Shown here: positions 1 through 7,063 of the stretch, in pieces
Layout of the letters: each line of letters starts with the position of its first letter
Position numbering within the stretch: the stretch's first letter is position 1
Assembly (NCBI GenBank): GCA_030628155.1
Contig: DAOVRL010000196.1
Coordinates: forward strand, 1-7,489
Length of the DNA: 7,489 bases
From: DAOVRL01 sp023128595
GTDB taxonomy: Bacteria > Planctomycetota > Phycisphaerae > Sedimentisphaerales > Anaerobacaceae
Reading direction: 5' to 3'
Program-made: the position numbers and the translations under genes
Notes under the pieces: model-generated
The model's input: only the letters and a program-made list of their open reading frames with translations
Told to the model about the DNA's origin: nothing
Database searches by the model: none

Positions 1-99
1 AATGCTTTTCTGTAGCTTTTTTCCCTCCCCAAGATTCTCCAATCCATTGTTGCCTCTAACTCTACCTACGAGCCACAATCAACGGATCACGAGCAACTC
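1..99. repeat. 99-bp direct repeat, copy 1
   Basis: This stretch is identical, base for base, to 167-265, giving a repeat period of 166 bp with 67 bp of unique sequence between the copies. The copy starts at the first base of the window, so the repeat may extend further left and there may be more units. It begins AATGCTTTTCTG and ends GATCACGAGCAACTC. It is pyrimidine-rich on the plus strand. I see no long open frame or terminal inverted repeat in it. It lies in the gene-free region downstream of the sulfatase gene. Perfect identity suggests a recent duplication. I do not recognise the family. Confidence 0.9.
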
Positions 100-166
100 A
101 ATCCCCGAAACCAAAATCCTATTAAGGCAGCTTTTTCTGAATTATACAATTTTCTAACTATACCTC

Positions 167-265
167 AATGCTTTTCTGTAGCTTTTTTCCCTCCCCAAGA
201 TTCTCCAATCCATTGTTGCCTCTAACTCTACCTACGAGCCACAATCAACGGATCACGAGCAACTC
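167..265. repeat. 99-bp direct repeat, copy 2
   Basis: This is the second, identical copy of the sequence at 1-99. The match stops at 265; the sequences after the two copies (AATCCCCG after copy 1, TCCCCTCT after copy 2) differ. The 67-bp spacer (100-166) has no similarity that I can see to the repeat unit. It is either a partial tandem duplication or two insertions of a dispersed intergenic repeat. Confidence 0.9.
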
Positions 266-749
266 TCCCCTCTCCAATCTTCATTCCGAATTCTACACTC
301 TCAATTCCCGAACCACACCAATACGACGCAACATCCTATAACATTTTAGCGCGGATTAAACTTCCCTATGCTCTCCAATTTAACACAATGTTAATTTCAA
401 AAAAGTGCTCATTTCTTACTAATTTCCGTTAAAAACGCGCACACTTTAACAAATTTCCACCAATTTCCGCTCATTTTCTGACCATTTTTCACCCCTTTTT
501 TCTTGCCTATGTTACCCGACCCGCCCAACCCAACACTGCCGCCCCCGTTCTTAGCCTAAAAATCAACATCCCCACAGAAATGAACCTAAAAATCCTGAAA
601 AAAACCCAATTTCGCCCAATTTTAAAAGTTTTTCATTTTCCTCCCTGTTAATCTGCGTAAAAAATTTGCGCCTTTCTTATCTAATCTTTTTCGTGTTATT
701 CATATTGCCATTTAACTACCCCGCGGTCTTTGTTGCGCTTCAAAACGCT
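266..749. other. Gene-free intergenic region downstream of the sulfatase
   Basis: This stretch of about 480 bp has no convincing coding frame on either strand. It is AT-rich and strongly biased to pyrimidines on the plus strand. I see a 10-bp direct repeat, CCTAAAAATC, at 555-564 and 585-594, and a short imperfect palindrome, GCGTAAAAAATTTGCGC, near 655-671. No classical GC-rich hairpin followed by a T-run is visible after the sulfatase stop, so the place where the operon ends is not clear from sequence. Confidence 0.6.
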
Positions 750-2099
750 CTACGCCCTTAGTTTAACGCCGGCAGATACCTCCTGCTCCCAGTCAGCCAG
801 TTCATCTTTAAGTTCGCTGACTATCTGCGGCTTCACACCCGCAAGGTCCTTTGTTTCTCCGAGGTCGTCGTCGAGGTTAAAGAGTTTTGTACTTTTGTTC
901 TGCACTAACAGTTTCCAGGGCCCTTTTCGCACGGCCTTTTGCGTTCGGTAGCGCCAGAACAGTGTCCGTTTCGGCAGCGGTTTGTCCTCGAAGAGTAACC
1001 CGCTCAGATCCACGCCGTCGAGCTCGAGACCCGTCGGCAGCTTTGCACCGGCAAGCGAGACCATCGTGGGAAATACGTCCATCCCTAAGACCGTCTGGTC
1101 GCTAACCGTCCCGGCCTTTATCCGCCCGCGCCAATACGCGACCGCCGGGACCCTGTGTCCGCCCTCCCAGAGACTGCCCTTAAAACCATTCAAAGGGGCG
1201 TTTGTGCCGTTTTTGCTGGCGCCGTTGTCCGAGCAGAAGAAGATAAACGTCTTGCTTTCCAAGCCCAGGCGCCGGACCGTCTCGACAATCCGCCCGATGC
1301 CCTCGTCCATCACCTCGACCATCTCTTTGTAGGCACGGGTAATCTCGGGGCCTTTGGCCTTTTTGCCGCGTTTACCGCCGGGCAACCGCTCGGGCGGGTC
1401 CTTTCGGCCCTGATAAGGATAGTGCGGCGCCTCGTGCGGCAGATACAGGCAGAAGGGCCTGTCCTTATGCCGCTCGATAAAGTTTATCCCGTGTTTGGTG
1501 ATAAGGTCGGTAACATAGCCTTGCTCCGGCACCTTCTCCAGATTCTTCCACCAGTCCTGGATGCCCGCACCGTCGATATGCGAATGAAAATCCACGTTGC
1601 CGCTGACATACCCACGGAACTCGTCGAACCCCTGTTTGGCCGGGTTGAATTCGACGTTATAACCCAAGTGCCACTTCCCGAAGATGCCCGTGACATACCC
1701 GGCCTCTTTGAGCACCTCGGCAAACGTAATCTCGCCGAGCGGCATCCCCGTCTGGCGCGACGGGCCCTTGGCATAGACCACCTCATCGACGCCGCATCTC
1801 TGCTGATAGCGTCCGGTCAAAAGCGCCGCCCGCGTCGGACTGCACACCGGGCAGTTGGAATGATAGTCGGTGAATTTCATCCCGCCTTTGGCCAGCGCAT
1901 CGATGTTCGGCGTCTTGATTTTCCTATTGCCGTAGCACCCGACGTCGCCATAGCCCAAATCATCGGCCATAATCAAAATAATATTAGGCCGTTCAGCTTT
2001 CCCACGCCCTCGTCTTCCCTGAGCCGCGCGCCCACACCCCGGCAGCACCGTCATCGCCGCACCGCCCGCAACCAACTTGATGAACCTACGTCTGTTCAT
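750..2099 (-). CDS. Tat-exported, formylglycine-dependent sulfatase (arylsulfatase A family, S1)
   Basis: Predicted to hydrolyse sulfate esters on a glycan outside the cytoplasm. The 449-residue length is normal for S1 sulfatases. The start carries a Tat-like signal (NRRRFIK, residues 2-8), a short hydrophobic stretch and a lipobox-like LPGC with Cys22, so the product is probably a Tat-exported lipoprotein. Catalytic landmarks are intact: metal ligands Asp46 and Asp47 in MADDLGYGD, the CSPTR signature (86-90) with Cys86 as the residue converted to formylglycine, GKWHLG (Lys142, His144), His222, Asp291 and Asn292 in SDNG, and Lys307 in GFKGSLWEGG. A ribosome-binding site GAAGGGGG precedes the ATG by about 7 bases. 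It lies 59 bp after the GH2 gene and is probably cotranscribed with it. Activity needs a formylglycine-generating enzyme or anSME, and neither is in the window. A lysine- and arginine-rich loop at 241-249 is a minor oddity. The substrate is unknown. Confidence 0.95.
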   Translation of the reverse strand: MNRRRFIKLVAGGAAMTVLPGCGRAAQGRRGRGKAERPNIILIMADDLGYGDVGCYGNRKIKTPNIDALAKGGMKFTDYHSNCPVCSPTRAALLTGRYQQRCGVDEVVYAKGPSRQTGMPLGEITFAEVLKEAGYVTGIFGKWHLGYNVEFNPAKQGFDEFRGYVSGNVDFHSHIDGAGIQDWWKNLEKVPEQGYVTDLITKHGINFIERHKDRPFCLYLPHEAPHYPYQGRKDPPERLPGGKRGKKAKGPEITRAYKEMVEVMDEGIGRIVETVRRLGLESKTFIFFCSDNGASKNGTNAPLNGFKGSLWEGGHRVPAVAYWRGRIKAGTVSDQTVLGMDVFPTMVSLAGAKLPTGLELDGVDLSGLLFEDKPLPKRTLFWRYRTQKAVRKGPWKLLVQNKSTKLFNLDDDLGETKDLAGVKPQIVSELKDELADWEQEVSAGVKLRA

Positions 2100-2158
2100 C
2101 TACACGCCCCCTTCAAATCGATTCGCCGAGATCGTCCAATTGCACGCGCACGGCTCAC

Positions 2159-4450
2159 CTAATTGCTGTTGTCCTTTTGCTCCACTACGTTTACGAGGCC
2201 TACGTCGATGTATTGGCCGCCGGTGGTTTGGTGGCAGTGGACGGCGATGCAGTTTTTGCCGGGCTTGAGGGCCTTCAGCGCCTCGGCGTCAAGCTCGACC
2301 TGGACGTAGCTGGTCGTGTAGGCCTCGAGCTCGGCAACGAGTTGACCGTTGATATAGACTTCAGCGTCCTCATCGTGGTGGATTGAAAGATGTGTCCGGC
2401 CAAGCTTCTTATCTTCCAGCTCAAACGTCCGGCGCAGCCAGATGTCCGGGCCCTTCCATTCGGTGCGAACTGCTGTCCCCGGCGTTGTTTTCGTGCCGAA
2501 GCCGGCGGGGCCCTTCTTCCAGGAAGAATCATCGAAGCCCGGTTTCTCCCAGCCGTCGGCCGGCTTAGTCGTTGTGTACCGCCACTCCAGGCCCTTTTGC
2601 TGCGAAGTCGGCACAATCGTTTTGACAATAGGCGGGGGCAGGTACAGGCGCCTGGCAGCGGCAGCGGCCTTCTTCGCATCGGGCTTTATCATCGCCCGGT
2701 CGTAGGTCATCATGCCGTTAACCTCGATCTCGACGTCGGTCGTTTGCGTATAGACCGCGGCGCTTAGCCCGCCGCCAATCAGCGAACGCAGGCGCCCCAG
2801 CAGGTTAACATACGCCTCGGTAAGGGCCTCGCGGGTCTCAAAACTGCGGTATCCCCAGTTCTTTTCATCCTGCCAGGTGTGGCCCTTGACGGGCAGGCCC
2901 AGGCCGCCGAACTCGCCAAGCACCGCCGCACGTTCGGCGCTGACCGGCGGCGCAGCAGGGCCCGGATAGCTGTGGACGTCGTGAACGTCGCCGACCTTCT
3001 TATCGGCCCAGCCGCTGGCGTTGTTCACTAAGCGAGACGGGTCCATCTTCTTTATCATCTCGACATAGTGTTCGGTCTCGTGCTGGCCCCAGCCCTCATT
3101 GAACGGCACCCACATAATAATCGATGGATGGTTGCCGAAGGCATTGACTACCCGCTTCAATTCGGTCTCGAACTGCTCCTTGTCGGCGTCGGTCTTGTTG
3201 TTGCCGTTCGGCATATCCTGCCAGACCATCAGGCCTAACTTATCGCACCAGTAGTACAGCCGGTCGGGCTCGACCTTGACGTGTTTTCGCAGCATATTGC
3301 AGCCTAACTTTTTGAGCACCTCGATATCGTACTTCAGGGCCTTGTCCGTCGGCGCCGTGTACAGCCCATCCGGCCACCAGCCCTGGTCCAAAGGCCCATA
3401 CTGGAACAACGCCTCGTTATTGAGGAACAGGCGGTTTATCCCCGACTCGTCCTTCTTGACCTCGATCTTGCGCATGCCGAAGTAACTCGAAAGCTCGTCA
3501 GTGACATCGCCATCGTGAGTAACCGTGATTTTCAAGCCGTAGAGAAAAGGTGAGTCGGGCGACCAGAGTTTGGCGTCTTTTACACCCAGTTTGATACTCA
3601 GCGTCGCTGCACCGCCACCGCCCGTTATCTCGATTTGCCCGCTGGAAACCGTTTTCTTCCCATCGAGCACGGTAACTGTAACGGGGGTATCCCCGGCCGG
3701 CGCCGCCAAGTTCAGCGCAACCTCCACCGTCTGGGCATCCACATCGGGAACGATCTTAAGTAACTCGATATGCACCGCGGCGACCGGTTCGAGCCAGACG
3801 GTCTGCCAGATTCCCGTGACGGCGGTGTACCATATCCCGCGCGGCTTGGCCACCTGCTTGCCGCGAGGCTGAGAGCCGGCGTTCGTGGGGTCCCAGACCG
3901 AAAGCACAATCTCCTGCGGCCCGCTCTTTTTCAGCGCATCGGTAACGTCAAACGTAAACGGGTCGTACCCGCCGCGGTGACTGCCGAGCTGTTTGCCGTT
4001 GACCCAGACGGTGGCGTCCCAGTCCACCGCACCGAAGTGCAGCAGGACGCGCCGGTCTTTCCACTTGCGCGGGACCTCGAACGTCCGCCGATACCAAAGC
4101 CGATTCTCCTGCCCGACGGCCTTCATCACGCCCGACAGAGCTGACTCGATCGGATACGGGACAAGAATCTGACCGTCGAATTGCCTCGGCTGCGAGTCGT
4201 CCTTGGGCTTGATCGCGTACTCCCAAAGCCCGTTTAGATTCAGCCAGTCCTTACGGACCATCTGTGGCCGGGGATACTCGGGCAGGGCCTTTTTCGCCGA
4301 GACCTGTTTGGCCCAGCGGGTAAGCAGGGGGCCGTCGGCGAGCTTGTAGTCGGCCTGCACAGAACAAGAGCTGCACATAGCTGCACACAGCGCGAGCAAG
4401 AGCCAATTTCTATTAGCGAAAAATCTTCTTCCTGTACGTTTGGGTTCCAT
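2159..4450 (-). CDS. Secreted glycoside hydrolase family 2 enzyme with C-terminal galactose-binding-like domain
   Basis: Predicted retaining exo-glycosidase of family GH2, which includes beta-galactosidases, beta-glucuronidases and beta-mannosidases. The exact sugar cannot be assigned. The protein has 763 residues from the chosen start. Residues 16-33 form a signal sequence with likely cleavage after VQA; nearby cysteines make a lipoprotein possible. The layout is a GH2 sugar-binding domain (about 60-215, with LWYRRTFEVP and WVNGKQLGSHRGGY), an Ig-like domain (about 225-325), a TIM barrel (about 335-605) and an extra beta-sandwich domain (about 620-755). Likely catalytic residues are Glu452 in PFNEGWGQ (acid/base) and Glu513 in LGEFGG (nucleophile). 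The motif TQTTDVEIEVNG is typical of this GH2 group. An in-frame ATG at 4552 is 34 codons further upstream but lies inside a repeat element; the start at 4450 has a strong ribosome-binding site and leads directly into the signal peptide. It is followed by the sulfatase gene, which suggests a sulfated glycan as substrate. Confidence 0.92.
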   Translation of the reverse strand: MEPKRTGRRFFANRNWLLLALCAAMCSSCSVQADYKLADGPLLTRWAKQVSAKKALPEYPRPQMVRKDWLNLNGLWEYAIKPKDDSQPRQFDGQILVPYPIESALSGVMKAVGQENRLWYRRTFEVPRKWKDRRVLLHFGAVDWDATVWVNGKQLGSHRGGYDPFTFDVTDALKKSGPQEIVLSVWDPTNAGSQPRGKQVAKPRGIWYTAVTGIWQTVWLEPVAAVHIELLKIVPDVDAQTVEVALNLAAPAGDTPVTVTVLDGKKTVSSGQIEITGGGGAATLSIKLGVKDAKLWSPDSPFLYGLKITVTHDGDVTDELSSYFGMRKIEVKKDESGINRLFLNNEALFQYGPLDQGWWPDGLYTAPTDKALKYDIEVLKKLGCNMLRKHVKVEPDRLYYWCDKLGLMVWQDMPNGNNKTDADKEQFETELKRVVNAFGNHPSIIMWVPFNEGWGQHETEHYVEMIKKMDPSRLVNNASGWADKKVGDVHDVHSYPGPAAPPVSAERAAVLGEFGGLGLPVKGHTWQDEKNWGYRSFETREALTEAYVNLLGRLRSLIGGGLSAAVYTQTTDVEIEVNGMMTYDRAMIKPDAKKAAAAARRLYLPPPIVKTIVPTSQQKGLEWRYTTTKPADGWEKPGFDDSSWKKGPAGFGTKTTPGTAVRTEWKGPDIWLRRTFELEDKKLGRTHLSIHHDEDAEVYINGQLVAELEAYTTSYVQVELDAEALKALKPGKNCIAVHCHQTTGGQYIDVGLVNVVEQKDNSN

Positions 4451-4457
4451 TTCTGCG

Positions 4458-4465
4458 CCTCCTTT
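4458..4465 (-). promoter_or_regulatory. Ribosome-binding site that sets the GH2 start
   Basis: On the minus strand this reads AAAGGAGG, 7 bases before the ATG at 4450. It is a near-ideal Shine-Dalgarno sequence. It favours the start at 4450 over the in-frame ATG at 4552, which would add 34 residues encoded largely by the repeat element at 4480-4645. Confidence 0.85.
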
Positions 4466-4479
4466 CAATAAGTTAAGGC

Positions 4480-4645
4480 TTCTGCAAAATTGCAGGTTAG
4501 GCCTACTTAGAAAAGAAAAAATCGTTTTTTGATTTTTTCTTTTTAACAGCAATGTATTCTGCCATAAGTCGTTAGGTGATTATTGAAGAAAATCATAAAA
4601 AAGCAATTCTTCAACAATATACGCCTAACCTGCAATTTTGCAGAA
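4480..4645. mobile_element. MITE-like 166-bp element, copy 1
   Basis: This short non-coding element has 26-bp terminal inverted repeats at 4480-4505 and 4620-4645 with one mismatch (4503 against 4622). The arms contain TGCAAAATTGCAGGTTAGG. It is about 89% identical (148 of 166 by hand count, no indels) to 7064-7229 and lies in the same orientation. Two hairpins lie inside. The first has a 13-bp perfect stem (4511-4523 with 4531-4543, 7-base loop) made almost only of A and T. The second is at 4579-4590 with 4607-4618 (12 pairs, one mismatch). It encodes no protein, so any movement would need a transposase supplied in trans. No convincing target-site duplication is seen, only a single C on each side. 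It starts 18 bp after the pgk stop and ends 29 bp before the GH2 start, so it may affect pgk termination or GH2 expression. Confidence 0.85.
4579..4606 (-). promoter_or_regulatory. Possible promoter inside element copy 1, reading toward the GH2 gene
   Basis: On the minus strand, TTGCTT (4601-4606) is followed after 16 bases by AATAAT (4579-4584). The -10 hexamer matches the sigma70 consensus at five of six positions, while the -35 is weaker. AT-rich DNA gives such matches by chance. The equivalent -35 bases in copy 2 read AATCTT, so only copy 1 has the TTG start. If real, it would give the GH2 and sulfatase genes a leader of about 120 bases and their own start of transcription. Confidence 0.25.
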
Positions 4646-4663
4646 CTCAATATAAGACAAGGC

Positions 4664-5902
4664 CTATTTCTCGTCGAGGATTTCAAGGCACTTGAATTTT
4701 TTGCCCTCTAAGAATTCGAGCGAGGCGCCTCCGCCGGTGGAAATGTGGCTTACCTTCTCTTCGAGGCCCAGGTTTTTTATCGCGCTTGCGCTGTCGCCGC
4801 CGCCGATTATGCTGCGTGCTCCTTCATCCGTGGCCTCGGCAACGGCCAGGGCGACCGCTTCAGTCCCTTGATCGAAAGGCGTCAGCTCGAAAACGCCCAT
4901 CGGCCCGTTCCAGACGATCGTTTTTGCCCCGGCCAGCTTCTCGACAAACAGGTCTCGCGTCTGCGGCCCGATGTCCATACCTTGCCAGCCCGCCTCGATA
5001 TTTCCGGTAACAACCCTATTTTCGGCGCCGGCCTTGAATTCATCGGCAATCACCGTATCAACGGGCAAAACCATTTCGCAGCCGGCGTCTTTGGCCTGCT
5101 TGAGAAGCTCGGTTGCCTTGTCGAGAAAATCGTCCTCGCACAGGCTCCGTCCGACCGTTTGGCCCTCGGCCTTGAAGAACGTATATGCCATTGCCCCGCC
5201 TATCAGAATACAATCAACTTTCTCCAGCAGGTTTTCAATCACACCGATTTTGTCCGAGACCTTCGCTCCGCCCAATATCGCGACGAAGGGCCTGTCCGGG
5301 TCGCTCAGCGTATCGCCGAGGAATTTCAGCTCCCTTTCGATTAAAAAGCCGATGACCCGCGGCTTGCCTTCCATCACCGTCGGAACCGTGTACATCGAGG
5401 CGTTGTCTCTGTGGGCGGTGCCGAAGGCGTCGTCAACATAGACATCCGCCATATCGGCAAGGGCTTTGGCAAAATCGTCCTTGGCCTGGCGAAGTTGCGC
5501 ATCTTCCTTTGCCGCTTTGTCTTTTATCGTCTCTTCCTTGTGAAAACGCAGGTTCTCAAGCAGCATACAATCGCCGCTCTTGAGCGCCGCGGCCTTGGCC
5601 TTTGTATTTTCGCCGATACAGTCCTCAGCGAAAAGGACTTCTTGGCCTAAGAGCTCCGATAATCGTCTGGCCACCGGCGCCAGGGACATTTTCTCATTCC
5701 TTTTGCCCTTGGGCCTGCCGAGATGGCTCATAAGGATAAGCGCGCCGCCGCCTTGCAGGATATGCTTTATCGTTGGCAGGGCCTTTACGATCCGGTCGTC
5801 GCTCGTGATGTTGCAGTCATCGTCCAGCGGGACGTTAAAGTCGCACCGGCACAGCGTCTTCCTGCCGCGGACATCGATATCGGCAACAGTCTTTTTAGCC
5901 AT
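4664..5902 (-). CDS. pgk: Phosphoglycerate kinase
   Basis: Cytoplasmic enzyme that transfers the phosphate of 1,3-bisphosphoglycerate to ADP in glycolysis, and reverses this in gluconeogenesis (EC 2.7.2.3). The 412 residues are close to the usual bacterial length of about 390-400. Motifs seen in order: DFNVPL (21-26), Arg37, SHLGRPKG (59-66), ENLRF with Arg119, DDAFGTAHR with Arg165, GGAKVSDKI (211-219), GGAMAYTF (235-242), WNGPMGVFE (331-339), GGGDSASA (367-374) and STGGGASLEFLEGK (388-401). Both substrate-binding and nucleotide-binding halves are complete. A charged stretch at about 125-142 looks about ten residues longer than in common bacterial versions, and Cys20 replaces the usual Val of RVDFNVP. 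The ribosome-binding site is weak (GGGTG about 7 bases before ATG). It follows gap by 81 bp, so the two are probably cotranscribed. The 3' end abuts the repeat element at 4480-4645. Confidence 0.98.
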   Translation of the reverse strand: MAKKTVADIDVRGRKTLCRCDFNVPLDDDCNITSDDRIVKALPTIKHILQGGGALILMSHLGRPKGKRNEKMSLAPVARRLSELLGQEVLFAEDCIGENTKAKAAALKSGDCMLLENLRFHKEETIKDKAAKEDAQLRQAKDDFAKALADMADVYVDDAFGTAHRDNASMYTVPTVMEGKPRVIGFLIERELKFLGDTLSDPDRPFVAILGGAKVSDKIGVIENLLEKVDCILIGGAMAYTFFKAEGQTVGRSLCEDDFLDKATELLKQAKDAGCEMVLPVDTVIADEFKAGAENRVVTGNIEAGWQGMDIGPQTRDLFVEKLAGAKTIVWNGPMGVFELTPFDQGTEAVALAVAEATDEGARSIIGGGDSASAIKNLGLEEKVSHISTGGGASLEFLEGKKFKCLEILDEK

Positions 5903-5921
5903 TTTTGCACACCCATATTTA

Positions 5922-5943
5922 GCCCCGCGGTGCGCGCCGGGGC
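5922..5943 (-). other. GC-rich hairpin in the gap-pgk spacer
   Basis: Within the 81-bp spacer, the arms at 5922-5927 (GCCCCG on the plus strand) and 5938-5943 (CGGGGC) can pair through six G-C pairs around a 10-base loop. The hairpin ends 19 bases before the pgk start and has no T-run, so it is not a typical terminator. It could affect mRNA processing, partial termination or pgk translation. This is inferred from base pairing only. Confidence 0.35.
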
Positions 5944-5983
5944 CCTAACTTCACGATTTGGAGTTCCGGATTCGATATCGGAA

Positions 5984-6997
5984 CTACATCTTTGCCATTT
6001 TCTCCATAATATCGACGCTGCGGTTCGAGTAGCCCCACTCATTGTCGTACCAGCTTATGATCTTAACGGTCCTGCCGAGGACCATTGTGCACAACGAATC
6101 AAACGTACTCGAGGCCGGGTCGTTGACAATGTCACTGCTGACAATCGGCTCGTCGCAATAGACCAGAATGCCCTTCATCGGTCCCTGGGCTGCGGCTTTG
6201 ACCGCCGCGTTCACAGCATCAACGGTAACGTCCTTCTTGACGTTGACCACGAGGTCAACGATACTGCCCACGGGAATAGGCACGCGAATGGCCATTCCGT
6301 CGAGCTTGCCGGCGAGATCCGGGATGACCTTGCCGATGGCCTTGGCCGCGCCGGTGGTCGTGGGGATAATGTTCACCCCGGCGGCACGGGCACGACGCAA
6401 ATCGCTATGGATCATATCGGCCACACGCTGATCGTTCGTGTAAGCGTGAATGGTCGTCATAACGCCCTGCTCGATACCGAACGTGTCGTTGAGGACTTTG
6501 GCCACGGGCGCCAGGCAGTTGGTTGTGCAGCTTGCGTTCGATACGCACTTGACGGAGCTGGTGAGCTGCTCATCGTTGACGCCCAGGACGATTGTCGCAT
6601 CGATGTCGTCCTTGGCGGGAACGCTCAGCATCACCTTTTCGGCGCCGGCCTTGATATGGTCCGCATAGCCGCCCTTGGGTGACTCGGCCAGGCGAAAGAG
6701 GCCCGTTGATTCGAGAACGATCTTCGCGCCCATGTCCTTCCAGGGCAACTCGGCCGGGTTCCTGACGGCGAGGACCTTGATGGGCTTGCCGTTGATGACC
6801 AGTTCGCCGTCGCCGGCCTCGACCGTCCCGTCCCATTTGCCCATCACCGAGTCGTATTTGAATAGATGCGCAAGGCTCTTGGCGTCGGCCAGGTCGTTGA
6901 CGGCGACCAGCTCCAGGTCGCCTTGTCTTTGCATGATGATTCTTGCCACGGCCCTTCCGATTCGCCCGAATCCGTTAATTGCCACCTTTGTTGACAT
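5984..6997 (-). CDS. gap: Glyceraldehyde-3-phosphate dehydrogenase, type I
   Basis: Cytoplasmic enzyme that oxidises and phosphorylates glyceraldehyde 3-phosphate to 1,3-bisphosphoglycerate (EC 1.2.1.12), which the next gene product, phosphoglycerate kinase, uses. The 337 residues match the family. The N-terminal Rossmann fold shows INGFGRIGR (7-15) and Asp35, the residue typical of NAD binding. The catalytic domain has SNASCTTNCLAP with nucleophile Cys157, His184 in TTIHAYT, DLRRARAA (199-206), IPTTTGAAKA (211-220) and the C-terminal WYDNEWGYSNR (316-326). The segment before DLRRARAA reads DMIH, where NAD-specific relatives usually have DLPH, so cofactor preference may be relaxed. The ribosome-binding site AAAGGAGA lies about 7-8 bases before the ATG. 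A sigma70-like promoter lies upstream at 7258-7286, with a 166-bp repeat element between it and the gene. It probably heads a gap-pgk operon. Confidence 0.98.
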   Translation of the reverse strand: MSTKVAINGFGRIGRAVARIIMQRQGDLELVAVNDLADAKSLAHLFKYDSVMGKWDGTVEAGDGELVINGKPIKVLAVRNPAELPWKDMGAKIVLESTGLFRLAESPKGGYADHIKAGAEKVMLSVPAKDDIDATIVLGVNDEQLTSSVKCVSNASCTTNCLAPVAKVLNDTFGIEQGVMTTIHAYTNDQRVADMIHSDLRRARAAGVNIIPTTTGAAKAIGKVIPDLAGKLDGMAIRVPIPVGSIVDLVVNVKKDVTVDAVNAAVKAAAQGPMKGILVYCDEPIVSSDIVNDPASSTFDSLCTMVLGRTVKIISWYDNEWGYSNRSVDIMEKMAKM

Positions 6998-7063
6998 TTC
7001 TAAATCTCCTTTTTTAGTACTGTAAATGCGGTTTTCCTACCATTTTTATTGTTTCATCAAGAG

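Noticed and set aside
1..265. CRISPR array
   Set aside because: Only two repeat units are visible, and 99 bp is far longer than CRISPR repeats. There is no palindromic repeat end and no cas gene nearby.
1155..2162. 335-codon open frame on the plus strand opposite the sulfatase
   Set aside because: It overlaps the sulfatase gene on the other strand, has no recognisable motif and is a shadow of GC-rich coding sequence.
4511..4543. Intrinsic terminator for pgk
   Set aside because: The stem is almost only A-T pairs and is present in the second copy upstream of gap, where a terminator would block the operon. It is better explained as part of the mobile element.
4451..4552. N-terminal extension of the GH2 protein from an ATG at 4552
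   Set aside because: Most of these 34 codons lie inside the 166-bp repeat element. The ATG at 4450 has an ideal ribosome-binding site and begins just before a clear signal peptide.
4465..4663. TCAATA and AAGGC words on both sides of element copy 1 as a target-site duplication
   Set aside because: The words do not abut the element ends, the bases between them differ, and copy 2 shows nothing similar.
5723..6682. 319-codon open frame on the plus strand opposite gap and pgk
   Set aside because: It runs antisense across the end of gap, the spacer and the start of pgk. Both are unmistakable genes, so this is a shadow frame.
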